Positions 43,301 to 57,100 of a stretch of 64,000 nt of DNA are shown piece after piece; the stretch's first letter is position 1, and each line of letters opens with the position of its first letter. The position numbers and the translations under genes were made by a program. The stretch is from Alviniconcha marisindica (lineage: Eukaryota; Mollusca; Gastropoda; Provannidae), in assembly GCA_018857735.1 (NCBI GenBank), contig JABMCL010002254.1:1-64000 (forward strand), given 5' to 3'. Below the pieces are notes generated by a model. That model was not told the origin of the DNA. It ran no database searches and saw only the letters and a program-made list of their open reading frames with translations.

Positions 43301-45830
43301 AGAGAGAGAGAGAGTTAGCAATATACGAACAGAGCTAAAATGAAATTAAAGTAAAATAAATGCCAGTGTGAATTACAACAGTGAGAGAGAGTGAGATATG
43401 GAAATGGAAGAGCAATTCATTTTTGGACAAGGCTATGGAAGAGTTATTCATTTTTTAGGCCACTGCCCCTAAGGAAGGGCTGCCGATTGACGGTATAGCA
43501 CCTCAGAGTAGAGCTCATCCCTTAAAAATCATGTATAAACAAATATGTATTAGTGCTTTGGCAGTCAGAGCGGGATGAGTTCCCTGAAAACAACCTGCAC
43601 AAAAGTTAAATAATTGCATTACTATACCTCGGACTAACAGAAGAGAAGATACAGTAATATCAGGACTGCACATTGGCCACTCATGATTATGTTATTCACC
43701 TCTTTTTACTTTTTTGTTCTGAACTTATGCAGACAAGAGAGACACTTTACAGCTCAGTCACTGCAGATTTTATTCCAGGACAAATCACCGGAAAATATCT
43801 AAAATTTTCTGAAAGAAATCAATATTTTCAGCTGACTATAAACTTTCAGATCATTTTTGATTCTGTTTGTGTTTTATCCACTTTTTAAAACTGTTTTTAA
43901 AGATACACCAGTTTTAGAATGTACATATTTTTAGCATTTATTGTGCGGTGACAAAATTTGTTTCACCCTGATATAACTGTACCAGCTGATACAGTTATAT
44001 CAGGGTGAAACAAATTTTGGTAAAACACCAAGTTACTTGCTTACTTACTTGTCAGCTCTGAGTTCTCAACAGCGGGGACCTTAGTTTCTGTGTCCATACT
44101 ACCCCCTCCAGGAAGCTGAACTAGGAAGGCAGAAATCCTGCCAGTAAGCAAACCATGCAAAGCTACCTTCTCACCAACTCCATGCTTCACAAAAACAACC
44201 TTTCATGGGTCTAGACTCTTACAAGGGAAGATCTTAATTTTCTGTCCATATAGTACCAAAATAAGGAGTTATTTCTACAAAATGAGCTACAAACTGTGTG
44301 ACGTTGCTACAATGTAAGACTGGGGGAGATGGCGGTGCAGAATGAGAACGCTCACTCTCAAAAGCCATGAGTTAAGCACAGCTGAGCGTGGTCACCACAT
44401 GCTGGGCTTTCTGCCCACTCCAACATTTTTCTGGAGACAAAATCTGTATAGACCGAGGTTCCCCATGTGAATACATGTGCAAAAAGATCACATACGCACA
44501 TAAAAGATCCTTTAGTCCATGCCAGAGTTTGGTTGATTACAGAAACACCAAAATAACCCAGCATGCACTAAAAACATCCGTCTTCAAATTACTCAAGTTG
44601 GAAGAAGAAGTTGTTGGTTAAGTCTTGCATGCCTACCTTGCTCATGAGCGTTGGGGTCACGCTGACTGTTGCATGGGAAAGATCGAAGTAACGGGACAAG
44701 GTGATCTGAAAGAAAACTGCATGTTTAGACAAAGCTAACAGATCAAGACAACTCAAATGAAGACTGGTTTGAAGATGAAATAAAAAAGTGTAATTTTATA
44801 CGTACAAAAGAATAAACTGTTCTAAACCTGCATACTTACACACACAGAGAGAAAGAGAAGGGGAGACAAAGAGACAGACAGAGACAGAAACAGAGAGAAG
44901 GTGTGTGTGGGTGTGTGTTCGTGCACACAATGAAACATATATATGCATGTGTGCATGCATGTCTTCGGTCTGTAAAATGACTTTTTTCTCTCTCTCACAC
45001 ATGTATAATAAAGTATCATTATATACTGTGAGTGTGACAATCGATATATCTGTGAGCAAAGCTCTACTGCTTGATGCTGCTTTACAAGAACAGAAGACAT
45101 TAAGAGACAACTGTTACCACTGACCGGAGGATGCAGGGACCGGTATCTGATATAGAAGCCGCCAGAGATCAAGGAAACATCGCGCAGGACAATCAGGCCT
45201 GTCAGAGGCACTAAAAAACAAACACAACTCCACATGATGATGCATAGTGGACCGATACTTGATAACATGCCACCACAGTTGTAAGACAATCAGGTTCATC
45301 AGCGGCACTAAAAAGGAAAATTAATACAAACATAATGAGATTCCAGATATTTGAATTATAATTAATCTGATAATACAGGATACATATTTTTGACAGCATA
45401 ACCAGTCACCATGACTTAGTGTTGGAATGTGGATCAGAAGGTCCTTGGTTCAAATCCCACCTGTGACTGGGATTTTTCAGCCATAACTGGCTCCTATATG
45501 GATTTGGGAGGGCTGCGGGCCCAATAATGAAACCTAGTCACACAGCTGAGGGTCACCCACTTCATGGGTCTATTTTTGAAGATAGATCATCGGACCAACA
45601 CTGCAGGGGTTATATTTCCAGGCCTGGTTAACCCAAGGATAATGACACAAAGTTTGGACTGATTAGTCTCATAAGAATTATTCTTGTAACCTTGAATAAT
45701 GATGGTAGTAAGTTTGGTTTGCCTCAGAAATGTCAGAAAAAAAATGGTGACAGTAAACTTGGCCTCTTAACCATTTTTAAGCTATGTATATTTAGCTTTG
45801 TATAGTCAGAATGCTTGTGTGCAAGGATGC

Positions 45831-45891
<61 letters not shown>

Positions 45892-48800
45892 CACTTAGAA
45901 TAGTCTCTAGGGACAAGATTTTGCACTTTAAAAATACTTTAATTACTTTAATTAATTAACCCCTAGATGATCACAGTAAACTGGCCTGGTTAACCCTAGA
46001 TGATCACAATAAGCTTGTCCGGGTTAACCCATAGATGATCACAGTAAACTAGATGGTGGCCTGGTTAGCCCCTAGACGATCACAATAAACTTGTCCTGGT
46101 TGGGCTAACCAGACGATCACAGTAAACTAGATGGTGGTCTGGTTAACCCCTAGACAATCACAATACACTTGGCCTGGTTAACCCATAGATGGTCACAGTA
46201 AACTTGGCCTGGTTAACCCTAGACAATTACAATAAACTTGGCCTGGTTAACCCCTAGACGATCACAATAAATTTGGCCTGGTTAGCCCCTAGACAATCAC
46301 AATAAACTTGGCCTGGTTAGCCCCTAGGCAGTCTGTCACAATAATCTCGGCCTGGTTAACCCTTGACAATTACAATAAACTTGGCCTGGTTAGCCCCAGA
46401 ATGATGATGACAGTCAGCTTGCCTAGTTAACCCCTATACAATCATAATAAGCTTGGCCTGGTTAACCCTTAGACAATCACAATAAACTTAGCCTGGTTAA
46501 CCCCTAGACAATAAATCTGTCCTGGTTAACCCCTAGATGATAACAGTAAACTAGACAATGACCTGGTTAACCCCTAGACAATCATAAGCTTCACCTGGTT
46601 AACCCCTAGACAGTCACAGTAAACTTGGCCTGGTTAGCTCCAGAATAATTATAACAGCTTGTCCTGGTTAACCCCTAGATGATCACAATAAACTTGTCCT
46701 GGTTAACCCCTAGATGATCACAATAAACTTGGCCTGGTTAACCCCTAGATGATCACAATAAACTTGGCCTGGTTAACCCCTAGATGATCACAATAAACTT
46801 GTCCTGGTTAACCCTTAGATGATCACAGTAAACTAGATGATGGCCTGGTTAACCCCTAGACAATCACAATAAGCTTGACCTGGTTAACACCTAGATGATC
46901 ACAATAAACTTTGCCTGGTCAACCCCTAGATGATCACAATAAACCTGACCTGGTTAACCCCTTGACAATCACAATAAGCTTGGTCCGGTTAACCCCTAGA
47001 CGATTACAATAAACTAGACAATGGGCCGGTTAACCCCTAGATGATCACAGTAAACCTGGCCTGGTTAGCCCCTAAACAATCACAATAAACTTGGCCTGGT
47101 TAACCCCTAGACAACCACAATAAACTAGACAATGGCCTGGTTAACCCCTAGATGATCACAATAAACTTGGCCTGGTTAGCCCTTAGACGATCACAATAAA
47201 CTTGGGCTAGTTAACCCCTAGATGATCACAATAAACATGGCCTGGTTAGCCCCAGAATAACAACTTGGCCTGGTTAACCCCTAGACAATCACAGTAAACT
47301 TGGCCTGGTTAACCCTAGACAATCACAATAAACTTGGCCTGGTTAACCCCTAGATCATCACAGTAAACATGGCCTGGTTAGCCCCTAGATGATCACAGTA
47401 AACGTGGCCTGGTTAGCCCCTAGATGATCACAGTAAATGTGGCCTGGTTAATCCCTAGATGGTCACAGTAAACTTGGCCTGGTTAGCCCCAGAATAATGA
47501 TGAGTCAGCTTGGCCTGGATAACCCTGGAATAAAGATGACAGTAAATTGGGCCTGGTTAAGCCCATGATAATTATGACAGTATGTTTTACCTGGTTAATC
47601 CCAGGGTGACAATAAAGTGGCCTGCTTAACCATAAATAATCCCGGAAATAAGCCTTTTAAACCCCCGAATAATGATGAGTCAGCTTGGCCTGGATAACCC
47701 TGGAATAAAGATGACAGTAAATTGGGCCTGGTTAAGCCCATGATAATTATGACAGTATGTTTGACCTGGTTAATCCCAGGATGACAATAAGCCTGGCCTG
47801 CTTAACCATGAAATAATCAGGACAATAAGCTTAACCCCAGGATAATGGTGATATCAGACACAAAGATCAGACAGAAAAACAGGGGCTGTATCAGAGAAGG
47901 AGTGACAAAGAGTTGACAACTCCTGCTCAATGTGTGCTGGGATACGCAGCCAGTAATTTACTGAGGAGGGGTGAAACATGATCTTGTTTATGAGCTTTGA
48001 GCACAAGTCTTGCCGCTGAGTTTTGAACCTTTTCCAGTTTCTCAAGGTGTTTAAGACAACAAGAAAGGAGTGAATTACAGTACTTTAATCTACAGAGGAC
48101 AACCGCAGATGCAAGTGTTTTTGCAGAATCAACAGAAAGATGATGGGAAACTGAGCCGATGCAGCAAAATTTAAAGTATGCGGCAGACATTCTTTATGTG
48201 CAGCTCTATGCTCCTAATGATGACAATAAGCTTCACCTGGGAAACCCCAGGATAATGATAACAATTTTGCTTGGTTAACCCCAAGATAATGATGACAATA
48301 AGCTTGGCCTGGGAAATCCCAGGATAATTATGACACTTTGCTTAGTTAACTCCAGGATAATGATGACACTTAACTTTGTCTGGTTAACCCCAGGATAATG
48401 ATGACAATAAACTTGGCCAGGGAAAACCCTGGATAAGGATGACATTTGCTTGGTTAACCCCAGGATAATGATGACACTTGCTTGGTTAACTCCAGGATAA
48501 TGATGACACTTTGCTTGGTTAACCCCAGGATAATGACAATAAGCTTGGCCAGGAAAACCCCAGGATAATGATGACATTGTCTTGGTTAGCCCCAGGATAA
48601 TGATGACACTTAACTTTGCTTGGATAACTCCAGGATAATATTTAATTTTGCTTGGTTAATCCCAGGATAATGATGACACTAAACTTTGCTTCTGTTAACC
48701 CCAGGATTATGACAGTAAGCTTTGGCTTGGTTAATTATGGGGCAATGGTTACACTAAACTTGGCCGGGTTAATCCCAGAATAATTGTTCTTGGCCTGGTT

Positions 48801-51064
48801 AACCCTAGGATAATGACAGTGTCAGTGAGCTTGGCCTGCTGAACCTCAGGATAATTGTGACAGTAAGCTTGGCCTGATTAACTCTCAGATATCACCCTGA
48901 TATAACCATACTGGTTGAATGGGCATAAAAAACGTTACTTATCAACTCTGGGATAATGACACTAAGTTTGGCCCGGTTAACCCTGGAACAATGACAGCCT
49001 AGTTTACCCCAGACAATGATGGCACTAGGCTTGACCTAGTTAACCCCACACAATGACACTAAGCTTGGCCTGGTTAACTGCAGGATAATGCTGGCAGTAA
49101 GTCTGGCCTGGTTAACCCTGGGATAACGATAACTGTGTAAGCTTGGCCTGAATATGCCCAGGATAATGATTATGAAGCTTGGCCTGGTTAAGGGGGGGAC
49201 ATGGTAGTGCAAAATGGACCCAAACCTCTTTTATCTAAGAGTCTGGGATTTGGATGTATTTCAAATTAAAAAGGTTATGACTTGGAGAATTAAAAAACTA
49301 TGTTGTTACATCATTTTGACAACCTGTTGCCATGGAAACAATCCAAGATGGCAGCCAAACACAATTATTTAAAAAGCTTAAAACTCCAGTCATTGCATGC
49401 AGATAAATTTTCTTTTCACAGTTCATACAAGGATTTTGTGGTTATTATGCTTTTCCTTTATTTTATTTTATTATTTCCATTTTATGCTTGTAAAAATGAT
49501 ACCAATAATATTTCAAATCAGCATAAAACTAAAACAAATATTGCTGTCTACAAATTGCTTGGTAAAAGCAAAGATCAATACATATACAAACCGCATTCAA
49601 ACTTTCAAGACTCTACTTTTACTCAAAGCGAAGCCTTAGGGTTTTACAACTGGGAAAAAGGTGTAAAAGTGAGAATGTGAGAAAATGCACATGAAGAGAA
49701 AGAAAAGCATCTTACTTGATATGAATCCCCTTGACATTTGTCAAACTATGCATGTTAAAGACATTATGCATGCAAAATAAGTTACTGAACAGTTACAGAG
49801 ATGTTAAAGTGTCCAAATCAGCCCCTATCTCATTTTCACCCAAAAAGACAATTTGGTCCATTTTGCTATGTTAAAAAGCTCCAAACCAAAATGGACCTCC
49901 CATGCATCGTCAGTTGTCACCCTCATCCATCACACCCATACACATGAACTCAGATGCATTCCTCCCCCAATCAAGGTTTCAGCTTACGTGGAATGAGACC
50001 CACTGACGTCAAGGAGATGGTGAGGACGGTGACCAAGAGTTTGTCAGCCAGAGGGTCCAGTGCTGATCCCAGGGCTGATGTCTGGTTCACAAAATTGCGA
50101 GCAATGTACCCATCCAGCTGTGAACACAGTCAGTTACAGAAGTCCATGAATATGTTGTAAAACCAACATGATGGGGGCAAATATGATGTGTATTAAATGT
50201 AACAATCCTTTCCATTTTACTTTTAGTTAAGAAAAAATCTAGGGTAACTTACTAGTATCACTAACAATGTAATAATAAATGAAGTATTAAAAAATGTGGA
50301 AACTCTTTTCCAGTAGGACAATTCCAAGTATGACACACACACACACACACACACAGGCACGTACACACATTGCTACTATACATAATTTACAAACCTAACT
50401 TTAATATGAGGTAATAACAGGGGCTTACAGTGGAGAAAAACAGCAGCGTGAGAGGGGGAAACATGGCAGTCAAGGAAAACAGTGGAGAGTCTGGTATGAG
50501 TCAAGTATTAGAAGCTGAGTGGAGAGTATGGGAGAGTGTGCAAAGCTGAAGACAGTCACACTCACAGAGATCAAACAAAGCAGTGCACATGATACATTTA
50601 TAGCAGAGAATGTTTATCTTGCACTGTTCTTTTTGTGGGATTGGAAGCCAGCAGAGAGATTGAAACAGACTCCACAGATTCAGAAGAGTGATGGGGTCAG
50701 TTTTACATTGTCTGAGGATGATGCAAGCAGCACAGGAAGACCAGAAAGGGCACAACTGCAAGTCAGTGTGTAGCATGAATGAAGGAACTTACTGTTTTAC
50801 GCTCAGTCAACCATGATGGTTATATCAGGGTGTAGGCATGACAGATTGAGTGAGGTGACAAGTTTGATTGTAGTCTTGATGGAAAGATATTTCCGGACAG
50901 AGCTAATGTGGCATAGCTGGTTTGTTAATAACAACATTTTAATGATTTGGGGGGCAGGCACAGCTCAGATATAACACTGGACTTGTGATTGGAAGGTTGT
51001 GGGTTTGATTCCAGGCAAGAGCATAGGATTAACATGACACTAGAGGCTGCTGTTGGTGCTGCAT

Positions 51065-51153
<89 letters not shown>

Positions 51154-54100
51154 GAAGAAGAAGAATGCATATAATTATAACATGTGGGTGGGTGTGGAAT
51201 GTTTGAACATTGTGGTATATATATATATATATAGTGATTGTCCTTTTTTAATTTCATGATTTTGTTGTTGTTGTTGATAATGTACAGCATCCTGAGCTCT
51301 TTTATTTATCTATTAAAAGGTATAGCACTATATAAGTTGTTACATGTCAGTAAGCTGTACATACCACATGTCTACCATTGTACCAACCATCATCTCCAAC
51401 ACAAAAAAGTCTATCTCAAAATAGGTAGCCCTATCTCATATTGGGGAATTTTCAGGAAAAAAAGTTCAGAGAAAGGACCATTACACCAGCAACAGAACTC
51501 AGAAGAAAAATGATAAGAGAGAAAAAGCAACAGGTATAGGTAGGAAAACAAGACATGATATAGAAATGGGGAATCAAATGATGAGATTCCAGACAGGAGG
51601 ATCAGTCAGTTAGTTCTTGAATTTTAACATCCCACACACCACACAGGTCACCTCAGGACAAATCACACATTCAAAACTCTTTTACACCAGTTCAAAACAC
51701 AAGTCAATAAATCACAGGTTTGTCCAAATCATTGTTACAATGTTAAAAACAACAACCATCTATCCACCCATCAATAGAAAATAACACGTTTGGTACCTAT
51801 TTATATTCCACAGGCACTCAAAACTAGAACCAGCATAAATCAATTGTGTCTATGACCAGGGTGACCCATTTTGTTCTATGGGTCCACATGGGAAACTGCC
51901 TAACAGTTAAAAAGTAGGGAGATGGTTGGACAAAAATGAAGGTGGATGGACTGGGAAGGTAAAACATTAGGACAAGGAAGAAATTCCTGGAAGTGTGTGA
52001 AGCTAGCGTGGCTATATTCTTATGTATTCCTGGCTTAAGGGGAGAACATTTGTCAGCTCTGGGTTCTCAACAGAGGACCTTAATTTCTGCATCCACAGTA
52101 CCCCACTAAGGGACAGACAGGAGGGACATATCAAATAACACCAGCCTCCCTTTAGGGGGGTGAAGCTGGTGGTGCTGGGATAGATTTGGAGGTTTGACTT
52201 GATGTTTTCTGCAGACAGTGTGCTGTCCTCTTACATATATATATATATATTTACACACACAGACACACACACATAATGGTCAAGTTGAAGAATGTCCATC
52301 TTGCTGCCACTTTTAGATTCAGATTTTGATGGAAGATCTATCCAATGGTACCACAATACCATAAGTAGGGCATACTGTACAGATTGTAATGTGTGCATCT
52401 TGTTCCTTGTTCAACTACTTTCATCACAAACATTCTGCTTGTTCCTGGCCACATCTGGACACCCAGATCAGTACTGATCTTTCAAGGTCAGTCTTCCCAC
52501 TGCTCAATCCTTCTTCTTCTTCACAACAGGGTGAAGAATATTTGACAGTGTAGGCATGTGAGGGCTGGACTGGATTAAAACAGCGTAAAAAGTTGTTAAC
52601 ATAAATTGTATGAGGCTTACTGTATGGACCACATCCAGCCCTCCACAGCTCTTTAAATCCAATGACAAACCATCCTGTATGAAACAGTCTTTTAACATCA
52701 GTCCCAATCTATGCATGGTCATAGAGCAAATGCTGAACTTCTGTTGGGCACAAAATTTCAAAATAATGATTTACTTTCAATACTAAAGTAAAATAGCCTC
52801 AACAATCAAAACATAGCAGCCAAACTGTCAAGGTTCTTGGATCAGTTCTCATACATCTTCTATAGGTTTCTCTTCATAAGCAAGGGAAGGGGGGGGGGGA
52901 ATGGGGGGGTTCTCAACAGAGAAAAAGAGAGGGGGGCAGGGGTGGAGAGAGACAGACAGAGATGGAAAGACAGAAGAAACAAGTACAACTACAACTAAGT
53001 ACAAGACAGGCAGACAACACAGATGGACTGACTGACCAGGTCGGTGACGCCAGCGAAGACAAAGATACTAAGTGCCCATATGAAGCTTTCACACACCACC
53101 ATGTAACCAAGCAGTGGAGCTGATGCCATTCGTGCTGCTGTCAACAGGTTGGGAATTGTTTTGATGTTTTCCTTCTGAAAATCAACACTACCACACTCAG
53201 ACAAAAAAATACAGTACAGTCTAGATCTAATCCCCAGGGGGCACAATATTTATTCAATATTTGACTTTTTGAGGTCCTATTTATCTGGGGAGCTGAATAA
53301 TTAATTTTTCTGTGTCACTGTGTCAGTGGTTTGACTTATCTGGATAAAACTGACTTATCCGGATATGTCAAACTCTGCAGCCATTTTTTAGACTTATCAA
53401 ACATGATTCATACCAAGTGACTCAATAATCCAACTTCACTGGAAAAGCAAGCAAGAATGAATAGTCAAGAGCGTACCAAATACTGAAGTTACAACATATT
53501 ACAAAACACATCATGTAACAGAAGTACTAGTATAAACAGTCATACATAGCAGTAGCTCATATGTAATGTACCAGTTGCCACAGCATTGCAATTGCCATGC
53601 TATTTTGCTTATTACTGGCCTCAACACTGTTATCAAAAACTGTGCTATACAACTACAAATATACCAATGTAAAATTATTATTATTGTACTTTCTTTGTAG
53701 CATGCCATTTTGAGACTGGCACCAAAGCAAGTGCTGATTTGAGAAATGAATCAGTATGCACCAAATCAAGAACTTCAGTTCAAATGATGTGTCCGTTTGA
53801 GTTCAAACACTACACTCAATTCAGCACTGCCCATCCTGAGATGGCACAACTGACACTCATGTGCCCCTTTAAGTTTAAGACAGTTCAGTTCAGTTCAAGA
53901 TGCTATCTATGCACTTAGAAAAGCCCATTCAGGCGCTCCGCCCTATCTCTCAGAAGTTTCTCTAATGTCGCCTAGGTCGAAACAGTTCCAATAACCGTCT
54001 GATTGACACTGGCCCTCTCTTGTCCTTTTAAGGAAGATCTTCTAGCATTTCCTATTTTAAGACAGATACTAATTACTAAACAACTAACAAGTTATATCAA

Positions 54101-57100
54101 TATTATTAAATAAGTTACCAGTATCAACTTGACTCCAGACATAGAAGGCATTTAAGTAAGAACACAAAACTGTACACACTGAGAGGGCCTTGTACTTTTA
54201 CTTTTAGGCCTAAAGATAGGGCAGTACACACACGCACGCATGCACACACACACAGCCTATATATATATATATGTAAGACCTTTTTATAGTGAGAAGGGTT
54301 CACGCTGAGATAATAATAATAATAATGTACATTTATCATGTGCCCTGAGCGCTCACATGATACATATTAACCTAAATATGATATTCTATACACATGTAGA
54401 GCATAGTCCTACCAAAACAATCTACATAAAGTATTATAAAAATAAAAAAAAGTGCACTACAAACACTGACTGTAGCAGAAAATGGGTACTGATATTAGTT
54501 AGGATGGAAATACTGTGAGAAGAGGAAGGTTTTCAGTTTGGCTTTAAAAGATGACAGGGTTGGGCAGTGTCTAAGGTCTTGTGGGAGTGAATTCCAAATG
54601 TAGGGTCCAAAGCAAGAGAAGGTGCGGAAGCCATGAGTCTTGCGTTTGTATTGTTGGATTTCCAGCATGCGGGTGTCAGAAGAAGAGTGTAGTGTACAAG
54701 ATGGAGTGTAGACATGCAGCAGTTCAGAGAGGTAAGCAGGACCAGAACCATTTACAGCTCTGAAACACAGTGTTTGTGTAATGTTCCTACTGACAAGTTA
54801 GTAAGATGATTTGTGAACTTTAACTTTTGCTGTACTACTACTAGACTCAAAATCAAATAGGCGATTCACTGTTTATCCTGATCCAAATATGGGTGCATTA
54901 TTCGCTCAGAGCAATTTCTGGCTTGGCCAGTATAGCTCAACCTTCAATCTAGCACATGTATACTAACCATAGTTTTTCAGCACATCTAAGGAAGCTCCAA
55001 GTTCAGACACTGGCCCCAACTGCACCACACAATGCAAAGCTTCAAATATGTTTGGTCTGTTCAGTGCCATGGCTGCAAATACACTGATGTACGACAGGTC
55101 AGGGGTAAGCCTATGTAGCAGGAGTGTTGGTTGTTAATCATTAAAGGTCATGCAATGAGTAAAATGCAGGCTTGCATACCAGATCTGCAGGGTTCTGACT
55201 GGCAAGTATTTTAAGGGGGTCCCTGGAACTTGCTGCTACAACTTTTGGAGGTTCCCTGGGCAACTTTAAAAGGTCAAGTCTATCATGAAACAGCAGTTGT
55301 GCAGAAGTTTAAGTAAAAATTATATGGCTTTGCCCACACAATGTATGATGCCCTTTGCCCAGTTCTCAGTTCTGGGTTCAGTTCTGTCAGACAATGTCAC
55401 TTTCAGTTTCAGTAAGTTTTAGGTATGTATCATAATGTTGGCTCATTATCACGATTATGGCAGTAATACTAATAGACTAATACTAATAAGTTTATTCAAA
55501 GGCCTTTTCTTGTAGTTCTTTATGTCACTATTTCTCTAGTAGTTGGCAGCCCTGCCCAATATGTATACCTAATTTAGTACCATCTATCTGTCAGTATCAA
55601 AAGGATTTTAAATTTAAGTAGCATAGTATAGTAATAGTAACTACATAAAAAGGCAGAATATGTGGCACTTTTTATAAACACAAGGCCATTACAAATCATG
55701 TCTGAAACAAGTCAGCCGGTTCCAGTCAGTATTCAGCCAGGTCTCCTGCTCCACTGCACAATTTGATGCCTGCACAACCTTAGCACCAATATGGATGGCC
55801 CAAAGTGCCGCTCCATCATCATCACTGAAACAGGAATCAAGAAGCTTCTCCTTGGCCTTGACCTCACCAAAGCTCCTGGCCCTGGTGGAATTTCTCCTTG
55901 GATCCTGAAAGTGAAAGAGCTGGCTGTCAAGATCACTCCAGCCCTCAACTTGCTCTACCAGTCACCCCTGAACTCTAGAGTGGTGCCACAGGACTGGCAA
56001 ACAGTAAGCATCACTCCTGTTTTGAAGAAGGGAGAGTGCTACAGGCTGTACCAAAGAGACCAAGCACCTGGGAGTGGCATGCTCCAGCAATGACCTGTAT
56101 TAGCAACAAGGCCAGCAGAACCACTGGGTTCTTGAGAAGGAACTTGCCGGTGGGCTCTATGGCCATAAAGGAGCAAGCACACAAAGCCCTGGTTAGGCTG
56201 ATGCTGGAGTTTGCAAGCCCAGTCTGGGACCTGTACATGGTGAAGAACACCGACAAGCTGGAGGCAGTTCAGACGAGGGCTGCCCACTGGGTGGTCAACA
56301 GCCATTGACAGACCTCCAGTATCAATGTCATGTACATGGTGAAGAACACTGACAAGCTGGAGGCAGTTCAGATGAGGGCTGCCCACTGGGTGGTCAACAG
56401 CCATTGACAGACCTCCAGTATCAATGTCATGTACATGGCGAAGAACACTGACAAGCTGGAGGCAGTTCAGATGAGGGCTGCCCACTGGGTGGTCAACAGC
56501 CATTGACAGACCTCCAGTATCAATGTCATGTACATGGTGAAGAACACTGACAAGCTGGAGGCAGTTCAGATGAGGGCTGCCCACTGGGTGGTCAACAGCC
56601 ATTGACAGACCTCCAGTATCAATGTCATGTACATGCAGCTTATGGGGCAGCCCCTGCACAGCACAGACTACAAACTTTACAAGCACAGCTTACCACTTTC
56701 TTCAAACACCATATGATGGTCATCAACTCCAACTTCCTACCTGCCCCTAACCCCCCTCAGTGGAGACATTTACATCCTGGACACAGCCCCCCCCCCCTCG
56801 ATTGTTCAGGCAGCCAACACACTCTACAGCTACTGCAAGAAACTCCCAAAACAATGACAAAAACACCCCATGTCAGACCCACACATAAAGTAATAAACAA
56901 CATCTGCAGCAAGGCAAATAAAACACTCAGACTCCTCAAAAGAAATCTGAAGGGGTCAGTTCCATTTCCACAAAATGATCAAGGAACATGCCTACAACTA
57001 CACGACACTTATCAATATCAGACCATCAGTTTAGTTAGCCAGCTGTGTGTGGGGCCCCTACACAAAAAAGGTCATAGCTAAGGTGGAGCGGGTCCAGAAA

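Noticed and set aside
49300..49680. 126-codon plus-strand frame in CRLS1 intron 3
   Set aside because: AT-rich, no recognised domain, intronic and antisense to CRLS1.
50950..51020. Functional tRNA genes here and at 45395-45470 or 5055-5095
   Set aside because: A and B boxes are present or partial but the acceptor and anticodon stems do not pair properly; SINE heads are the better call.
56039..56686. 215-codon minus-strand frame with HVHDIDTGG repeats
   Set aside because: Antisense shadow of the 99-bp LINE array; no initiation, domain or splice support.
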